64,000 bases of DNA from Daucus carota subsp. sativus (GCF_001625215.2 NC_030389.2:3384930-3448929); one strand, 5' to 3'; shown: positions 10,313 through 21,701, numbered from the stretch's first letter. The notes: generated from the letters alone by a model not told the origin. Numbers and translations: made by a program.

Positions 10313-10705
10313 GAGCATCTCCAACCATACAAAACTCTTAGGTAAAAGATGAGTTGGCATGCCAAATATAAAAAATTTAGCCAACCAGTTGAAAAAATAT
10401 CACTCAAATCACGTCCATCTGTTGTCTATAATTTTAGCCAATCTCCTATGGATGGCTATATTTGTCGATCCGCTATAGGTCTGTAAGAAATCTGTAAGAA
10501 GATTACACATCATTTATTATCATATTGAACTGATATATTCTATTTTAACAATCTAAAATATTAATAACATACTATTTTTAAATTATAGCCAATCAATATA
10601 GCCAATACCATTGAAGCACAATGTCTTATAGGTTCAGCAAATTTTACATAATGTCTTACAGGTCCAATTTAGCCAACGATTATAACCAACCACGTTGGAG
10701 ATGCT
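10313..10705. mobile_element. MITE with AGCATCTCCAA termini
   Basis: Left end GAGCATCTCCAACCA and right end GTTGGAGATGCT form terminal inverted repeats. TGA flanks both sides (10310-10312 and 10706-10708), a possible 3-bp target duplication of PIF/Harbinger size. Non-coding. Confidence 0.6.
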
Positions 10706-10890
10706 TGACAAAAAAAATGAAAATGTAACTTCCATGATTTTACTTCCCCCAAACTACTTGGACTTCTTATACGAATTAAAAAAGTTATGTCCCAACCAAA
10801 CACATATATCAACTTCCTATTTATTGTAATTTACGTAATAAATTCAAATTATATTAGAAATATCTTCCTATTATCAACCAAGCATTTAAA

Positions 10891-11091
10891 AAACGGTTTT
10901 TCTATGGTGTGCCCATGGGCACATGCTAAGCGCGGAAATTTTTGTGTTTAGATCATTTTGATTGGCTCATACTCCTTAATAATGATGGACCCCCCCTGCA
11001 AATACACCAACCACACCAATCAAAATGATCTAAATGCAAAAATTTCCGCGCTTAGCATGTGCCCATGGGCACACACTAAACAAACCGTTTA
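10891..11091. mobile_element. Foldback MITE with long inverted repeats
   Basis: The left arm (about 10896-10978) and right arm (about 11012-11087) are nearly perfect inverted copies. They include TGTGCCCATGGGCACA and GCTAAGCGCGGAAATTTTTG and are separated by a short spacer. TTTAAA occurs at both borders (10885 and 11088). Non-coding; superfamily undecided. It lies about 210 bases upstream of the second PPR gene. Confidence 0.75.
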
Positions 11092-11302
11092 AAAAATTAT
11101 AATTTAAAAAAGTCTTTAAAAAGACTAACCTGAAGAATTGAGGGGAGAGGGGGAATACTACATTTAGCGATCATGAAAAAAAACTGAGCAAACGACCCCT
11201 TCTTGGCATGATTTGAGAGGTTAGAGCATTTTTAAAGACGAATGCAAAAAAGAGAAAGTAAACTTGCGAAAAAGGAAAGTAAGTGAGAGACTGAGGAGGA
11301 GG

Positions 11303-13171
11303 ATGTCGAGAATGCCAAGCGCTTTTACTGCTTGCTTCAGCTCAAACGTTATTTGTGACAAGGGCTTTCTTGGATTTATGAGACACGGTACTCCTGCTCT
11401 TACTACTACTAGTTTTTGTTCTGTTAATACATTGCTTCGATTGCATTCACTTTGTCAATCCCCCACTTGCCCTAACCCTAATCACATACCCAATCATCTT
11501 TCGGAATTTCAACAATTACTGTTGGAGAAATCTAGAGTTGGTTTTGATAAGCCTGATGATGCTCTTCGAGTGTTCGATAAAATGCTCCGTATGAAACCTC
11601 TGCCTAGTGTTGTCGACTTTACTCAACTCTTGGCCGCCCTTGTCAAGATGAAACATTACTCCGTGGCTGTCTCCGTCTTTTCAAAGATGTGCTCTTTTAG
11701 CATTCCTGTTAATATAATTACTTATAGTATTGTAATCAACTGTTGTTGCCATTTGAAACGCGTTGATTATGGCTTTACGTTGTTGGCTGCCATCTTTAAA
11801 CGTGGTTTTGTCCCGGATGTTGTTACCTACACAACTCTTCTTAGGGGACTCATTTCCCAGGACAAGTTTCTCGAGGCTGAGCTTATGTTCAAGAACCTTC
11901 TCAAGTACAATCAGATTCAGCCTGATGCAGCTATCTTTAACACCATTATTAATGGCCAGTGCAAAACCGGCAACACTTCCCAGGCTATGATGTTGCTTAG
12001 ATACATGGAGAAGAAAGGTTGTATGCCGAACGTAGTAAATTACAACACTGTTATTGATAGTTTGTCCAAAGACAGATTAGTTGATGACGCTTTGGGTCTT
12101 CTTGCCGAAATGAGTGACAAAGGCATTCAACCAGATGTTGTAACCTATAGCTCGTTAATTCAAGGTCTGTGCAACCTTAACCGATGGGATGATATAACAC
12201 AAATGTTAAATGATATGGACAGACACAAAATTTCTCCAGATAAGCATACTTATAATATATTGATTGATGCACATGCCAGAGATGGAAAGGTCAAAGATGC
12301 TGAATATCTGATAGAGTTAATGATTCGAAGAGGACAAAATCCTGACATAGTCACATATAGCACGCTAATGGATGGATACTGCTTGAGGGGAGAATTCGAT
12401 AAAGCGTTACTGGTGCTCAGGATCATGAGAAATAAGGGAATTTTCCCCAATGCTCAAACCTATACCATATTGATCAATGGTTACTGTAAGAAGATGAAAC
12501 TAGACACAGCAATACATCTCCTAGAAGAAATGACCCTGAAAGGTTTAACACCTACAGTTGAAACGTACAGTACTCTTTTGGATGGGTTATTTCGTGCGCG
12601 TAGGCTTAAGGAAGCACATAACTTTTATAAAAATATGTTAAACAAAGGTGTTAGACTGAATATAGTGACATGCGGGATCTTGTTGTATGGACTTTGCTGG
12701 AATGGACTTGTTGCTGAAGCAATGACCATGTTTCACAAGATGGAGTCATGCGGCTTAGTTCCTGATATACACATTTATAGTATTCTGATTCATGGATTTT
12801 TCAAGGACGGCAAGGTTGACGAGGCAAGAAACCTTTTTCATAATCTTCGTTTGAAGGGTTTATGGCCTGATGTCATATCATACAACATTATGATCCAAGG
12901 ATTCTGTAAAGAGGGGTTGCTGGAAGAAGCATATAAAATACTTCTGGAAATGGAAGAAAACAATTGCTTGCCTGATGAAGTTACATACAACACTCTTATC
13001 CGTGGATGCTTTAAGAATAAGATGTATGATGGAGCTTGTGTGCTTATAGATGAGATGTGTGCTCATGGTTTCAAAGCAGATGCCTCTACCACCTCCATGC
13101 TATTTGATTTGTTGCAATCGAAGGAGCAGGACCCCGCACTCCTTGCTATGCAGAAGAAGTTCATGCCTTGA
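11303..13171 (+). CDS. Rf-like P-class pentatricopeptide repeat protein, copy 2
   Basis: Intronless, 622 residues from the ATG at 11303 (MSRMPSAFTACF). The upstream extension to 11264 lacks an ATG. The organisation matches copy 1: a presequence-like N-terminus, 14 PPR motifs, and a C-terminal tail ending KKFMP. The leader shares 'gcaaaaaagagaaagtaaac' with copy 1 but lacks the G25 tract. Position-5/35 pairs differ from copy 1 in eight of 14 motifs; for example motif 2 is S/D and motif 5 is N/D. The last 64 residues are identical to the other copies. No frameshift or stop, so probably functional. It is expected to bind organellar RNA with a specificity different from copies 1 and 3. Confidence 0.9.
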   Translation: MSRMPSAFTACFSSNVICDKGFLGFMRHGTPALTTTSFCSVNTLLRLHSLCQSPTCPNPNHIPNHLSEFQQLLLEKSRVGFDKPDDALRVFDKMLRMKPLPSVVDFTQLLAALVKMKHYSVAVSVFSKMCSFSIPVNIITYSIVINCCCHLKRVDYGFTLLAAIFKRGFVPDVVTYTTLLRGLISQDKFLEAELMFKNLLKYNQIQPDAAIFNTIINGQCKTGNTSQAMMLLRYMEKKGCMPNVVNYNTVIDSLSKDRLVDDALGLLAEMSDKGIQPDVVTYSSLIQGLCNLNRWDDITQMLNDMDRHKISPDKHTYNILIDAHARDGKVKDAEYLIELMIRRGQNPDIVTYSTLMDGYCLRGEFDKALLVLRIMRNKGIFPNAQTYTILINGYCKKMKLDTAIHLLEEMTLKGLTPTVETYSTLLDGLFRARRLKEAHNFYKNMLNKGVRLNIVTCGILLYGLCWNGLVAEAMTMFHKMESCGLVPDIHIYSILIHGFFKDGKVDEARNLFHNLRLKGLWPDVISYNIMIQGFCKEGLLEEAYKILLEMEENNCLPDEVTYNTLIRGCFKNKMYDGACVLIDEMCAHGFKADASTTSMLFDLLQSKEQDPALLAMQKKFMP

Positions 13172-13794
13172 GTACATCAATGATAGAGTTTATTAAGGTA
13201 CAAAATACTTTTAAATTGCCAGAACTTTGTAATAGTTTGCTACAAAATTTTAAATCAGTGGCAGTTGTGATATTGGATTCGATAAAATATTTAATTTCGT
13301 TAAATATGTACTGGGGAAATGGTGGCCTTGTTGTATTTGCATCATTTTACATTTTGAGAAGTATGATAAAGCATGCATTTTTCTTCGACAAAATGCTAGA
13401 AGCTGGGTTCTCAATGGATGCATACGACCAGTATATTACGTGACCTACTTTGAAAAAATTAGCAGGGCCCTTCTACTCTTGCTTTGTGTAAAAACTTTGT
13501 CATGGGTACTGCAATCTGATGATGCACACTCTTCCGCATTATAATTTACTTGTAAGTTTGTCTTCTACATGTATGGGTTACATGTAGTTGCATATAGGTG
13601 TCCTGAGTGCAGCAAATGTGAAGTACACCAACATTTCCATTTATTTTGTTGATATATTAGTATAAACCTATCTGCAGCTAATAAGTATAAACCTATCTGC
13701 AGCTATTGTTTTAAAATATAAACCCATTCTGGAGACAATGAGAAAGGCTGTCACTACATCCTCAATGTCTTACTCTTTACACCTTTTCCAATTT

Positions 13795-14255
13795 ATTCAC
13801 TTTCTCATTTCTTCACTACCTGATCCTAGTCCCAGTATTCAATCCCCATATATTCCTTCTACATCTATACCTCATTTGCAGCTTCAGCCGTTACTTCATT
13901 AGGAATATGAGGTTTGTTTTGATTAACTATTCCTGTGTGATTGATTTCAATCAACTGTTATCCGCCATCGTAAAAACATAACAATACACTGTTGCTGTTT
14001 CTTTTTACTGATACTTGTACTTTCTCCATTCCAGTTGATCTATATACCATTAATATCGTCATTAATTATTGTTGTCAATTGAATAGAGTTTATTATGCTT
14101 TTTCATGAGCGTCTTCTTTTGCCAAATGTTGTTACCTACACCATTTTCTACAGGGGGTTATCTCTCATGACAAACCTCTGGAGGTTGAGCACTGGTTTGA
14201 GAAGCTCAGCACAATCAGACTAATTAAACCTGGTGTTGTTCCATTATTGATAGTG
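13795..14255 (+). pseudogene. Degenerate PPR N-terminal and middle fragments
   Basis: About 13,795-13,945 resembles the presequence region of the intact genes (TTCACTTTCTC..., CAATCCCCATATATTC, then GGTTTGTTTTGATTAACT). About 14,095-14,255 reads as a decayed motif (PNVVTYTIFYRGL, then HDKPLEVEHWFEKL in a shifted frame). Stops and frameshifts are present. It is the front part of the relic whose end lies at 14,855-15,235. Confidence 0.55.
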
Positions 14256-14854
14256 TTGCAACAAACCTATCAATATGGACCTTCCACTCTTGCAAGTTTA
14301 ATAAATATCATCTCAACGTCTTATTTTTGTTTTGGGCTAGTAACAAGCGCTTGTAAGTTGGCAAAGTACCAGAGTGCCCACCCCAGGAGCTTCCATGATT
14401 TAATTGTCACAATTTTATCTTTGACTGATACATGGGTTGTGTTAGGCTGCCCATTAGCATTTTCAGCTATGATCCCGAATGCCCCTATACTCCTGCTTCA
14501 TCTATACCTCTTTAGCAACTTCAACAGTTACTTTATAAGCTATTCACCTTACTTGAATCAAGAGAGCAGGATCCCGGCGCTCCTTGAATCAGTTTCACTG
14601 TTTCTAAATCGGATCAGGGTGTTTATATATTAGTGGTACTCTTTTTTTTTTTTCACATCGATGCATATATAAAATGCATCATATTTAACCTCTGGTTCTT
14701 TTGTCATCTCTAATTGAATATTAGTGACCTTGGTCAGAATCAAAGAGTGTTCCATTTGCCTGTCCCTCTGTTGTGATATGTGTGTTTTCTCCATTACCGT
14801 TGATTTGTTTACATTTAGTATTGCATTAATGTGATAATGAGTTAATGTGATATC

Positions 14855-15235
14855 CCTGAAAGGTTTAACACCTACTGTTGACGAGGCTAGAAACCTTTTT
14901 CATAGTCTTCCTTTGAAGGGTTTACGCCCTACATTTATATCCTACAACTTTATGATCAAATAATTGCTGGAAGAAGCATATAAAATGCTTTTGGAAATTA
15001 AAGAAAATAATTGCTTGCCTAATGAAGTTACACACAACACTCTTATCCGCGGCTGCTTTAAGAATAAGATGTATGATAGAAGTTGTGTGCTTATAGATGG
15101 ACGTGTGCTCATTGTTTTTCTGCAGATGCCTCTACCACCTCCATGCTATTCAATTTGCTGCAATCATAAGAGCAGGAACCCGGTCTCCTTGCCTTGCACA
15201 AGAAGTTCATGCCTTGACTTCATCAAGGAAAGAGT
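14855..15235 (+). pseudogene. PPR C-terminal relic, copy 2
   Basis: A GLTPTV motif end is fused directly to DEARNLFHSL, so about two repeats are lost across a short GTTGA homology. A stop follows FMIK, then LLEEAYKMLLEIKENNCLP and a frameshifted end with SRNPVSLPCTRSSCLDF. The same fusion occurs in copy 3, so it predates the duplication of units 2 and 3. A further short PPR scrap lies at about 14,505-14,590. Confidence 0.8.
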
Positions 15236-15955
15236 TTTGTAAGCTACAAAGTACTTCTAAATCGCGACAACTTTGTAATAGTTTGATACGAAATTTGAAG
15301 TAAACCTTTTGCCCTTATCTTCAGTGCTGTTATATAGAAACCTCTTAAACCCTCATGCTTAACACTTCACCTAAACATAAAGTCTAACATATCCGTGCTT
15401 TTAATATCCTGCGACTCTGCCAGACTGACCATGTATCAATGCTAGAATCCAACATTATGAAAATTGTTATGACTCGGTGATTCAGTAAAGCCTTAAAGTG
15501 AAGACATATATTACTCTGAATATTGTTGACATGAGGTATGAAAAATTGTGATTCTACAACTGTTCATTTTGACTAGGATTCTAATTAGTGGACCTGGAGT
15601 TCATGCATCAGCAACACAACTCTCTTACAATACAAAAATTGCATCCTCTGCACAATTAAGTCATATCACAAAATTTCGGAAAATTTTGTCATTGTCGGAA
15701 AGTCTCTATATGATTGTGTGTGCTCAACAATAAAAGGTCCGTCCCTGACATTCATACATATGCTACTAATAATCGATTGTTCTAGACCAACACCCAAAAA
15801 CGAGAGTCTGAAATGTCTGATATTCTGACCCCTGTTCATTTCCGCTACTATCATGGATATATATTATTTGGGGGAACCCCATGACAATTTCTGGACTAAT
15901 TCACAGGAAAATATGAACGTTGTATATGCAATGACAGGAAAGAAGAGCAGGGAAG

Positions 15956-16699
15956 CTCCAAAAGACAGCATCCGACGCGATATGGTGAAAACTAAAATCT
16001 GACTAAACAGGACTTGAACAAGAATAGTTTTCCATGATCTAGAATATCGAATACCTGATTTGATTTTTAACAATTGAACATGATATGCTACGTTGCTCAC
16101 CCCTAAGAAATATGAGTATAAAAATATTTAAAAATATGAGTTTGTACAAAGCTAAAAAAAATAATTACACAACTGATTAAACTAAATATTTCATGTTTTT
16201 ATGAACTTCACGGGGCCAAACTCATATCTACTCTCCCTTTGCTATTTGAAATTCCATAAAATCATTTTGAGATCTGGTTTATAATAATTACATGAAAAAT
16301 CATTAAAAATCATTAAAAGTCTTATCAAGTGTTTGTTTATATAGCATTCTTATTTAATAGTATTATAAGCAACCTATTCTAATTCAAAACACCCGAAATT
16401 TCTCTTTAATAAATCCTGGTTCTGATAGGAATAAAATGAATTTGAGATTATATAAGAAATTTATGATTGCTCAGTAAGTGTACTAGTGCAATTAAGTACA
16501 TTAAACAAAAATTGATCATTGGTAATATAATGCTGTTAAGTGTAATAGATGCACCTGAATTTGTTTGGGTATATTGGTGAAAGTCTCAAGTATTCAACAT
16601 ATCACTGTTCTGATTCGTTTGCACCAATTTGCATAGGCCAATCCTACAAGCAAACTTGCTTAATTTCGTAATCTGGGTGCTGCATGTAAATTTGTAAAT
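15956..16699. other. Spacer, nothing recognised
   Basis: Similarity to the copy-3 flank stops at about 15,955. Beyond it are only AT-rich sequence and short open frames. Confidence 0.4.
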
Positions 16700-16769
16700 A
16701 CAGCAATCAGCATTACATGCCTAACAAGAAGCTGGTACTCTACTTTTGTATCCAACCTACATCTTATCG

Positions 16770-17330
16770 GAGTTTAACCCTGACCCAAATGATAACAAGA
16801 TGTAAGAAGAATATGGAAAACACAATGGGCTCAAAGATGCCATTATTGAAAACATGGACTGAAGTGAGCATAATAGAGTTGGATTTTCTTTTGGAACATA
16901 TGTGTTTCTTTTGTGCAGTATAGGCCGTTTGAACTATTTAGTAACACTTGCACGCCAGATGTTTCAGTTGATTTTGGATTACTTGATAATACTCTTTGTC
17001 GACTGTTGTAGGATGCCATGGAATATGCCGAGGGTGAGGCAATTGGAAAAGAGTTTGAATGAATTAATTAGTCTAAAAGTTTTACAGATTAATGTATGAC
17101 GACAGGCAGTTATATTCAGAATGGCTCTGATATCTCCTCTGAAGAAAATTTGATGGCAGAACTTGAGGATGCATTGTCGGAGCAGCGACCAAATTATACG
17201 TTGGGCGCTGGACTGACAAAACAAAGGGAATAACGAATACAGAGAAACATACAGCATTGTAGAATTGAACTTGAAGGTTACTTTCCCACCTCAGAAGAGA
17301 AATTTAAGCATTCTACTTTCTAGATTGATT
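16770..17330 (+). pseudogene. Decayed exon fragments of an unidentified gene
   Basis: Two blocks look coding but broken. One near 17,010-17,065 reads DAMEYAEGEAIGKEFE before a stop. Another near 17,105-17,320 reads GSYIQNGSDISSEENL, AELEDALSEQRPNYTLGAG and IELEGYFPTSEEKF, interrupted by a stop. 'gactgttgtag' just before the first block looks like an acceptor. I could not assign a family. Confidence 0.35.
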
Positions 17331-19120
17331 TTGTTTATGAAGTAAGATTACTACTGCATCTTCACAAGTTCCTTTCTTTTGCAATTTGTTGTTTTTGCAA
17401 ATATGTGAGTAAATAAATAGAAATAAATATGTGGGTATGGGCTGGAGTTTACCATTTTTTTCGTTTCCTTAATGTATTTTTCTAATGGTGAAAACAAGAG
17501 ACAACAAAAGGAATAGGATGGGGTTGTTACGTCAGGGTAGTTTTTCTTAATTAATTTACACCATTATGTAGTGTATATCCAAATATCTGTTTATTGTTTC
17601 TGCAGAGAGTCTACATGGTTGGTCCTCTGAAATATACATAAGAGTGCTAGTATAATCTACATGGGTATTTGGTTCAAACTTATATTAGATGAATTTTAGC
17701 AAATTTAATATAATGCCTCGATTTCCTTTTTCTATTCATGACTCATTTTATCTTAATAATGGTCAGGGAGCTTTGTTCAGTTAGTAGCCCAACAACCTAG
17801 CTAGACATGTTATTCAGCAAAGCTTGGTCGTAGTATTCCAAGATTTAGCTTGCTAGTTTATAAATAAGGACCAAATATATCAACAGAAACTGGACGTGAC
17901 ATTGCCTTGTCGGTCTGATCCAAGGCTAGGCTGAAGGCGACAGAAGAACTACCCACGACAGGGAGCTAATGTGTTTTCTAGTATCTAACCAAAGGTTTCC
18001 CTTTGGTTAGATAGTTTTCTTTCTGTTTTCTTTTATGTTATTTACTATTTCATCTCTTATATACTGTTAAATATATTGATGTTTAGATCTCAATAATCTT
18101 AAGTGATGCTCGATTAGTAATTTAAGCTTTCTTGTCTCTATGTTGTTTCAGAAATGAGGTGGTGTTAGTGTGGATTGCAGCTTGGGACGTTCTATTTCAG
18201 ATATTAAGTGTTATTGTTTAAACTTCCGGGGACATTTCCATGTCTTTCGGTTAGATAATAAGCTTTTTGAATGAAAAAAACTCCTCGGAGTATTGGCGTA
18301 TCTCGATGTGAGCAAGTGTTTCTTTAGTCAAAAAAAAAAAAAAGCTCATAATACTAATGATAAAAATAAAATTTTTATAACGAGACAATATTATAACATA
18401 CTCTATCAAAGTAATAATCATCTAATATTTTAAATTAACAATAAAAATCTAAGTCATTGAAATACTATATAATTGAGATGAAAATTATAAAGGTAAACCA
18501 TATCAAAGGTGACAGAATTTTTTTTGGCTACGGTTATAAGGTTAGTAGTTCAATTGATATTTTTATAATAAAATAAGGTACAAGTCTTTTTACGCAATTC
18601 AATTATTACTTATACAAGGTGTGTGCAACATATACTAAAAAAGAATATGTTTATTATCTGCCACATCATGTAAAAAAGAAGAAATAAATGTAAAATAACA
18701 CGGACCACACATCTTCATCAAATCATGATTTAGGATATCGTAATTCACATATCAAGGACAAGTTTTAATCAAAATCATGTTATATTAAATGAAATAATTT
18801 AATAATTTTTAACAATAAATTACAGATACTTTTAATGAGGTATAATATATTTAGAATCTAAAAGTTTCAATATTAACTTGGAATATAATTTTGAACATGT
18901 AGATAATATGGTAGTGGCCTCTATATGCTAAGGAATTTGAATATAAAAAAATCAGTTCAAATGTAGATTTTGATTCATAATTATTTTAATATATAGTATT
19001 TATTATTACTATTAATCCTACTAAGTTGCAAATATTACATTTCCATCTTCACATATTTTATCAAAAAATAAAAAGTGATAATTGCGTTCGAAATCATATG
19101 ATGACACAATGATACTATGG
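17331..19120. other. Spacer with a hairpin and an A-rich tail
   Basis: No gene. A perfect 13-bp hairpin lies at 17,982-18,013. A run of A at about 18,330-18,344 could be the poly(A) end of a decayed retroelement whose body I cannot identify. The rest is AT-rich. Confidence 0.4.
17982..18013. repeat. Perfect 13-bp stem, 6-nt loop hairpin
   Basis: TATCTAACCAAAG (17982-17994) is followed by GTTTCC and then CTTTGGTTAGATA (18001-18013), its exact reverse complement. The stem is too short for a typical plant microRNA precursor unless the flanks also pair. Confidence 0.85.
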
Positions 19121-19123
19121 ATA

Positions 19124-19367
19124 CTCCCTCCGTTTCTTTTTTCTTTTCCTGTTTGTGGTGTCGGTACTACAAATTACTAATTTACATCTAATCTATAAAA
19201 TTAAATATAGTCATGAGTGATCTTGTTAAATTTGTATTCACGAGTACTTTAATACTGTGAAGTTTTTATATTTAATGCTACTACGAAATGAAATATATTA
19301 ACGATCAAAAATGTGTGTTGACAAACATAAAAAATACAAACAGGAAAGTATTTAGAGACGGTGGGAG
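19124..19367. mobile_element. Stowaway MITE
   Basis: The element starts CTCCCTCCGTTTC and ends GACGGTGGGAG, with TA on both sides (19122-19123 and 19368-19369). The subterminal TTTTCCTGTTTG pairs with CAAACAGGAAA. These are Tc1/mariner-type Stowaway hallmarks. Non-coding, about 200 bases upstream of the third PPR gene. Confidence 0.85.
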
Positions 19368-19566
19368 TATTATTTAAAACATAAACACAAACTAAAGGCT
19401 TTTATGCAGGTTATTACCTTTATCACACAAAATTAAGTAGAATTCTCACCTGTATTCGGAGTCATTTTTAAATGCGTTACCAACAATAGCAAAAGACAAG
19501 CAGCACTCCCTTTTTTTAAAGAAACAACGGAGGAGCAGAGTTTCCAAAAACAAGGGCAAGTGCAAG

Positions 19567-21429
19567 ATGAAGACGATGATGAGAACGAAGAGGGCTTTCA
19601 CTACTGGCCTCACTTCAAACACTCTTCTTCCACTCCCAAGACTAGGTACGAATAATATTACTACTAGTCCTTGTTGTCGTGTTATTGCATTGCTTCGATT
19701 GCATTCACTTTCTCAATCCCCCATTTGCCCTAACCCTAATCACATTCCCAATCATCTTACAAAACTTCAACAATTACTGTTGGAGAAATCTAGAGTTGGT
19801 TTTGATAAGCCTGATGATGCTCTTAGATTGTTTGATAAAATGCTCCGTATGAAACCTCTGCCTAGTGTCATCAACTTTACTCAACTCTTAACTGCCCTTG
19901 TCAAGATGAAACATTACTCTGTGGCTGTCTCCGTCTTTTCAAAGATGTGCTCTTTTAGCATTCCTGTTAATATAGTCACTTATAGTATTGTAATCAACAG
20001 TTGTTGCCATTTGAAACGCGTTGATTATGGCTTTGCGCTGCTGGCTGCCATCTTTAAGCGTGGTTTTGTCCCTACTATCGTTACCTACACAACTCTTGTT
20101 AGGGGACTCATATCCCAGGATAGGTTTCTTGAGGCTGAGCTTATGTTCAAGAACCTTCTCAAGTACAATGAGATTCAGCCCAATGCAGTTATTTTTAACA
20201 CCATCATTGACGGCCTCTGCAAAACCGGCAACACTTCCCAGGCTATGATGTTGCTTAGATACATGGAGAAGAAAGGTTGTATGCCGAACGTAGTAAATTA
20301 TAGCACTATTATTGATAGTTTGTTCAAAGACAGATTAGTTGATGATGCTTTGAGCCTTCTTGCCGAAATGAGTGACAAAGGCATTCAACCAGATGTTGTA
20401 ACCTACAGCTCATTAATTCATGGTATGTGCAACCTCAGTCGGTGGGATGATATTATCCAATTGTTCAGAGATATGGACAGATACAGAATTTCTCCAAATA
20501 AGCATACTTATAATATATTGGTTGATGCACATGCCAGAGATGGAAAGGTCAAAGATGCTCAAGTTTTGATAGATTTGATGATTCGAAGAGGCCAAAGTCC
20601 TGACGTAGTCACATATAATACACTAATGGATGGATACTGCCTGCGGGGAGAATTGGATAAAGCGTTAGCAGTGCTCAAAACCATGACAAGTAAGGGGATT
20701 TTGCCTAACACTCAGACCTATAATATATTGATCAATGGTTATTGTAAGAAGATGAAAGTAGACACAGCAATACATCTCTTAGAAGAAATGCCCCTGAAAG
20801 GTTTAACACCTACAGTTAAAACATACAATACTATCTTGGACGGGTTATTTCGTATGCGTAGGCTAGATGAAGCCCATAAGTTTTATAAAAAGATGTTAAA
20901 CCAAGGTGTCAAACTAGATACAGTGGCATGCGGGATCTTGTTGCATGGACTTTGCTTGAATGGACTTGTTGGTGAAGCAATGTCCATGTTTCGCAAGATG
21001 GAGTCATGTGGCTTAGTTTCTAACATACGCATTTATAATGTTCTGATTCATGGATTGTTCAAGGACGGCAAGGTTGACGAGGCAAGAAACCTCTTTCATA
21101 ATCTTCGTTTGAAGGGTTTACGGCCTAATGACATATCTTACAACATTATGATCCAAGGATTCTGTCAAGAGGGGTTGCTGGAAGAAGCATATAAAATACT
21201 TTTGGAAATGGAAGAAAACAATTGCTTGCCTACTGAAGTTACATACAACACTCTTATACGCGGCTGCTTTAAGAATAAGATGTATGATGGAGCTTGTGTG
21301 CTTATAGATGAGATGTGTGCTCATGGTTTCAAAGCAGATGCCTCTACTACCTCCATGCTATTCGATTTGCTGCAATCGAAGGAGCAGGACCCCGCACTCC
21401 TTGCTATGCAGAAGAAGTTCATGCCTTGA
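19567..21429 (+). CDS. Rf-like P-class pentatricopeptide repeat protein, copy 3
   Basis: Intronless, 620 residues from the ATG at 19567 (MKTMMRTKRAFTTGL). The first 32 residues differ from copies 1 and 2, while the sequence from about CCRVIALLRLHSL is shared. The upstream DNA also differs from copies 1 and 2, so its promoter has a separate origin. Fourteen PPR motifs and the conserved tail are intact. Position-5/35 pairs differ again, for example motif 8 N/N, motif 10 N/D and motif 12 N/N. The protein is probably imported into mitochondria and binds its own RNA target. No disabling mutation is seen. Confidence 0.9.
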   Translation: MKTMMRTKRAFTTGLTSNTLLPLPRLGTNNITTSPCCRVIALLRLHSLSQSPICPNPNHIPNHLTKLQQLLLEKSRVGFDKPDDALRLFDKMLRMKPLPSVINFTQLLTALVKMKHYSVAVSVFSKMCSFSIPVNIVTYSIVINSCCHLKRVDYGFALLAAIFKRGFVPTIVTYTTLVRGLISQDRFLEAELMFKNLLKYNEIQPNAVIFNTIIDGLCKTGNTSQAMMLLRYMEKKGCMPNVVNYSTIIDSLFKDRLVDDALSLLAEMSDKGIQPDVVTYSSLIHGMCNLSRWDDIIQLFRDMDRYRISPNKHTYNILVDAHARDGKVKDAQVLIDLMIRRGQSPDVVTYNTLMDGYCLRGELDKALAVLKTMTSKGILPNTQTYNILINGYCKKMKVDTAIHLLEEMPLKGLTPTVKTYNTILDGLFRMRRLDEAHKFYKKMLNQGVKLDTVACGILLHGLCLNGLVGEAMSMFRKMESCGLVSNIRIYNVLIHGLFKDGKVDEARNLFHNLRLKGLRPNDISYNIMIQGFCQEGLLEEAYKILLEMEENNCLPTEVTYNTLIRGCFKNKMYDGACVLIDEMCAHGFKADASTTSMLFDLLQSKEQDPALLAMQKKFMP

Positions 21430-21701
21430 GTACATCAATGAGAGAGTTTATTAAGGTACAAAATACTTTTAAATTGCCAGAACTTCGTTATAGTTTGTTA
21501 CAAAATTTTAAATCAATAGCAATTGTGATATTGCAGTTGATCAAATATATAATTTTGTTAAATATGTACTTGGAAATGGTGGCCTTGTTGTATGTGCATA
21601 ATATTACAAAATGAGAAGTATGATAAAGCATGCATTTTTCTTCGACTATATGCTAGAAGCTGGGTTCTCATTTTTACTTTGTTCACTAAATTATATATAT
21701 A

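Larger units (their letters stand above)
13172..15955 (+). repeat. Shared PPR-unit downstream flank, copy 2
   Basis: Colinear in blocks with 21,430-24,880. Shared blocks are the 3' flank, the GTTGCAACAAACCTATCAAT segment at 14,258, the PPR relic and the tail with AATCCAACATTATGAAAATT. Unlike copy 3, it has no LINE fragment and no hAT MITE; CCTGGAGTTCATGCATCAGC at about 15,593 is the uninterrupted insertion site. A 25-bp tandem repeat (AGTATAAACCTATCTGCAGC) sits at about 13,658-13,707. Confidence 0.75.
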
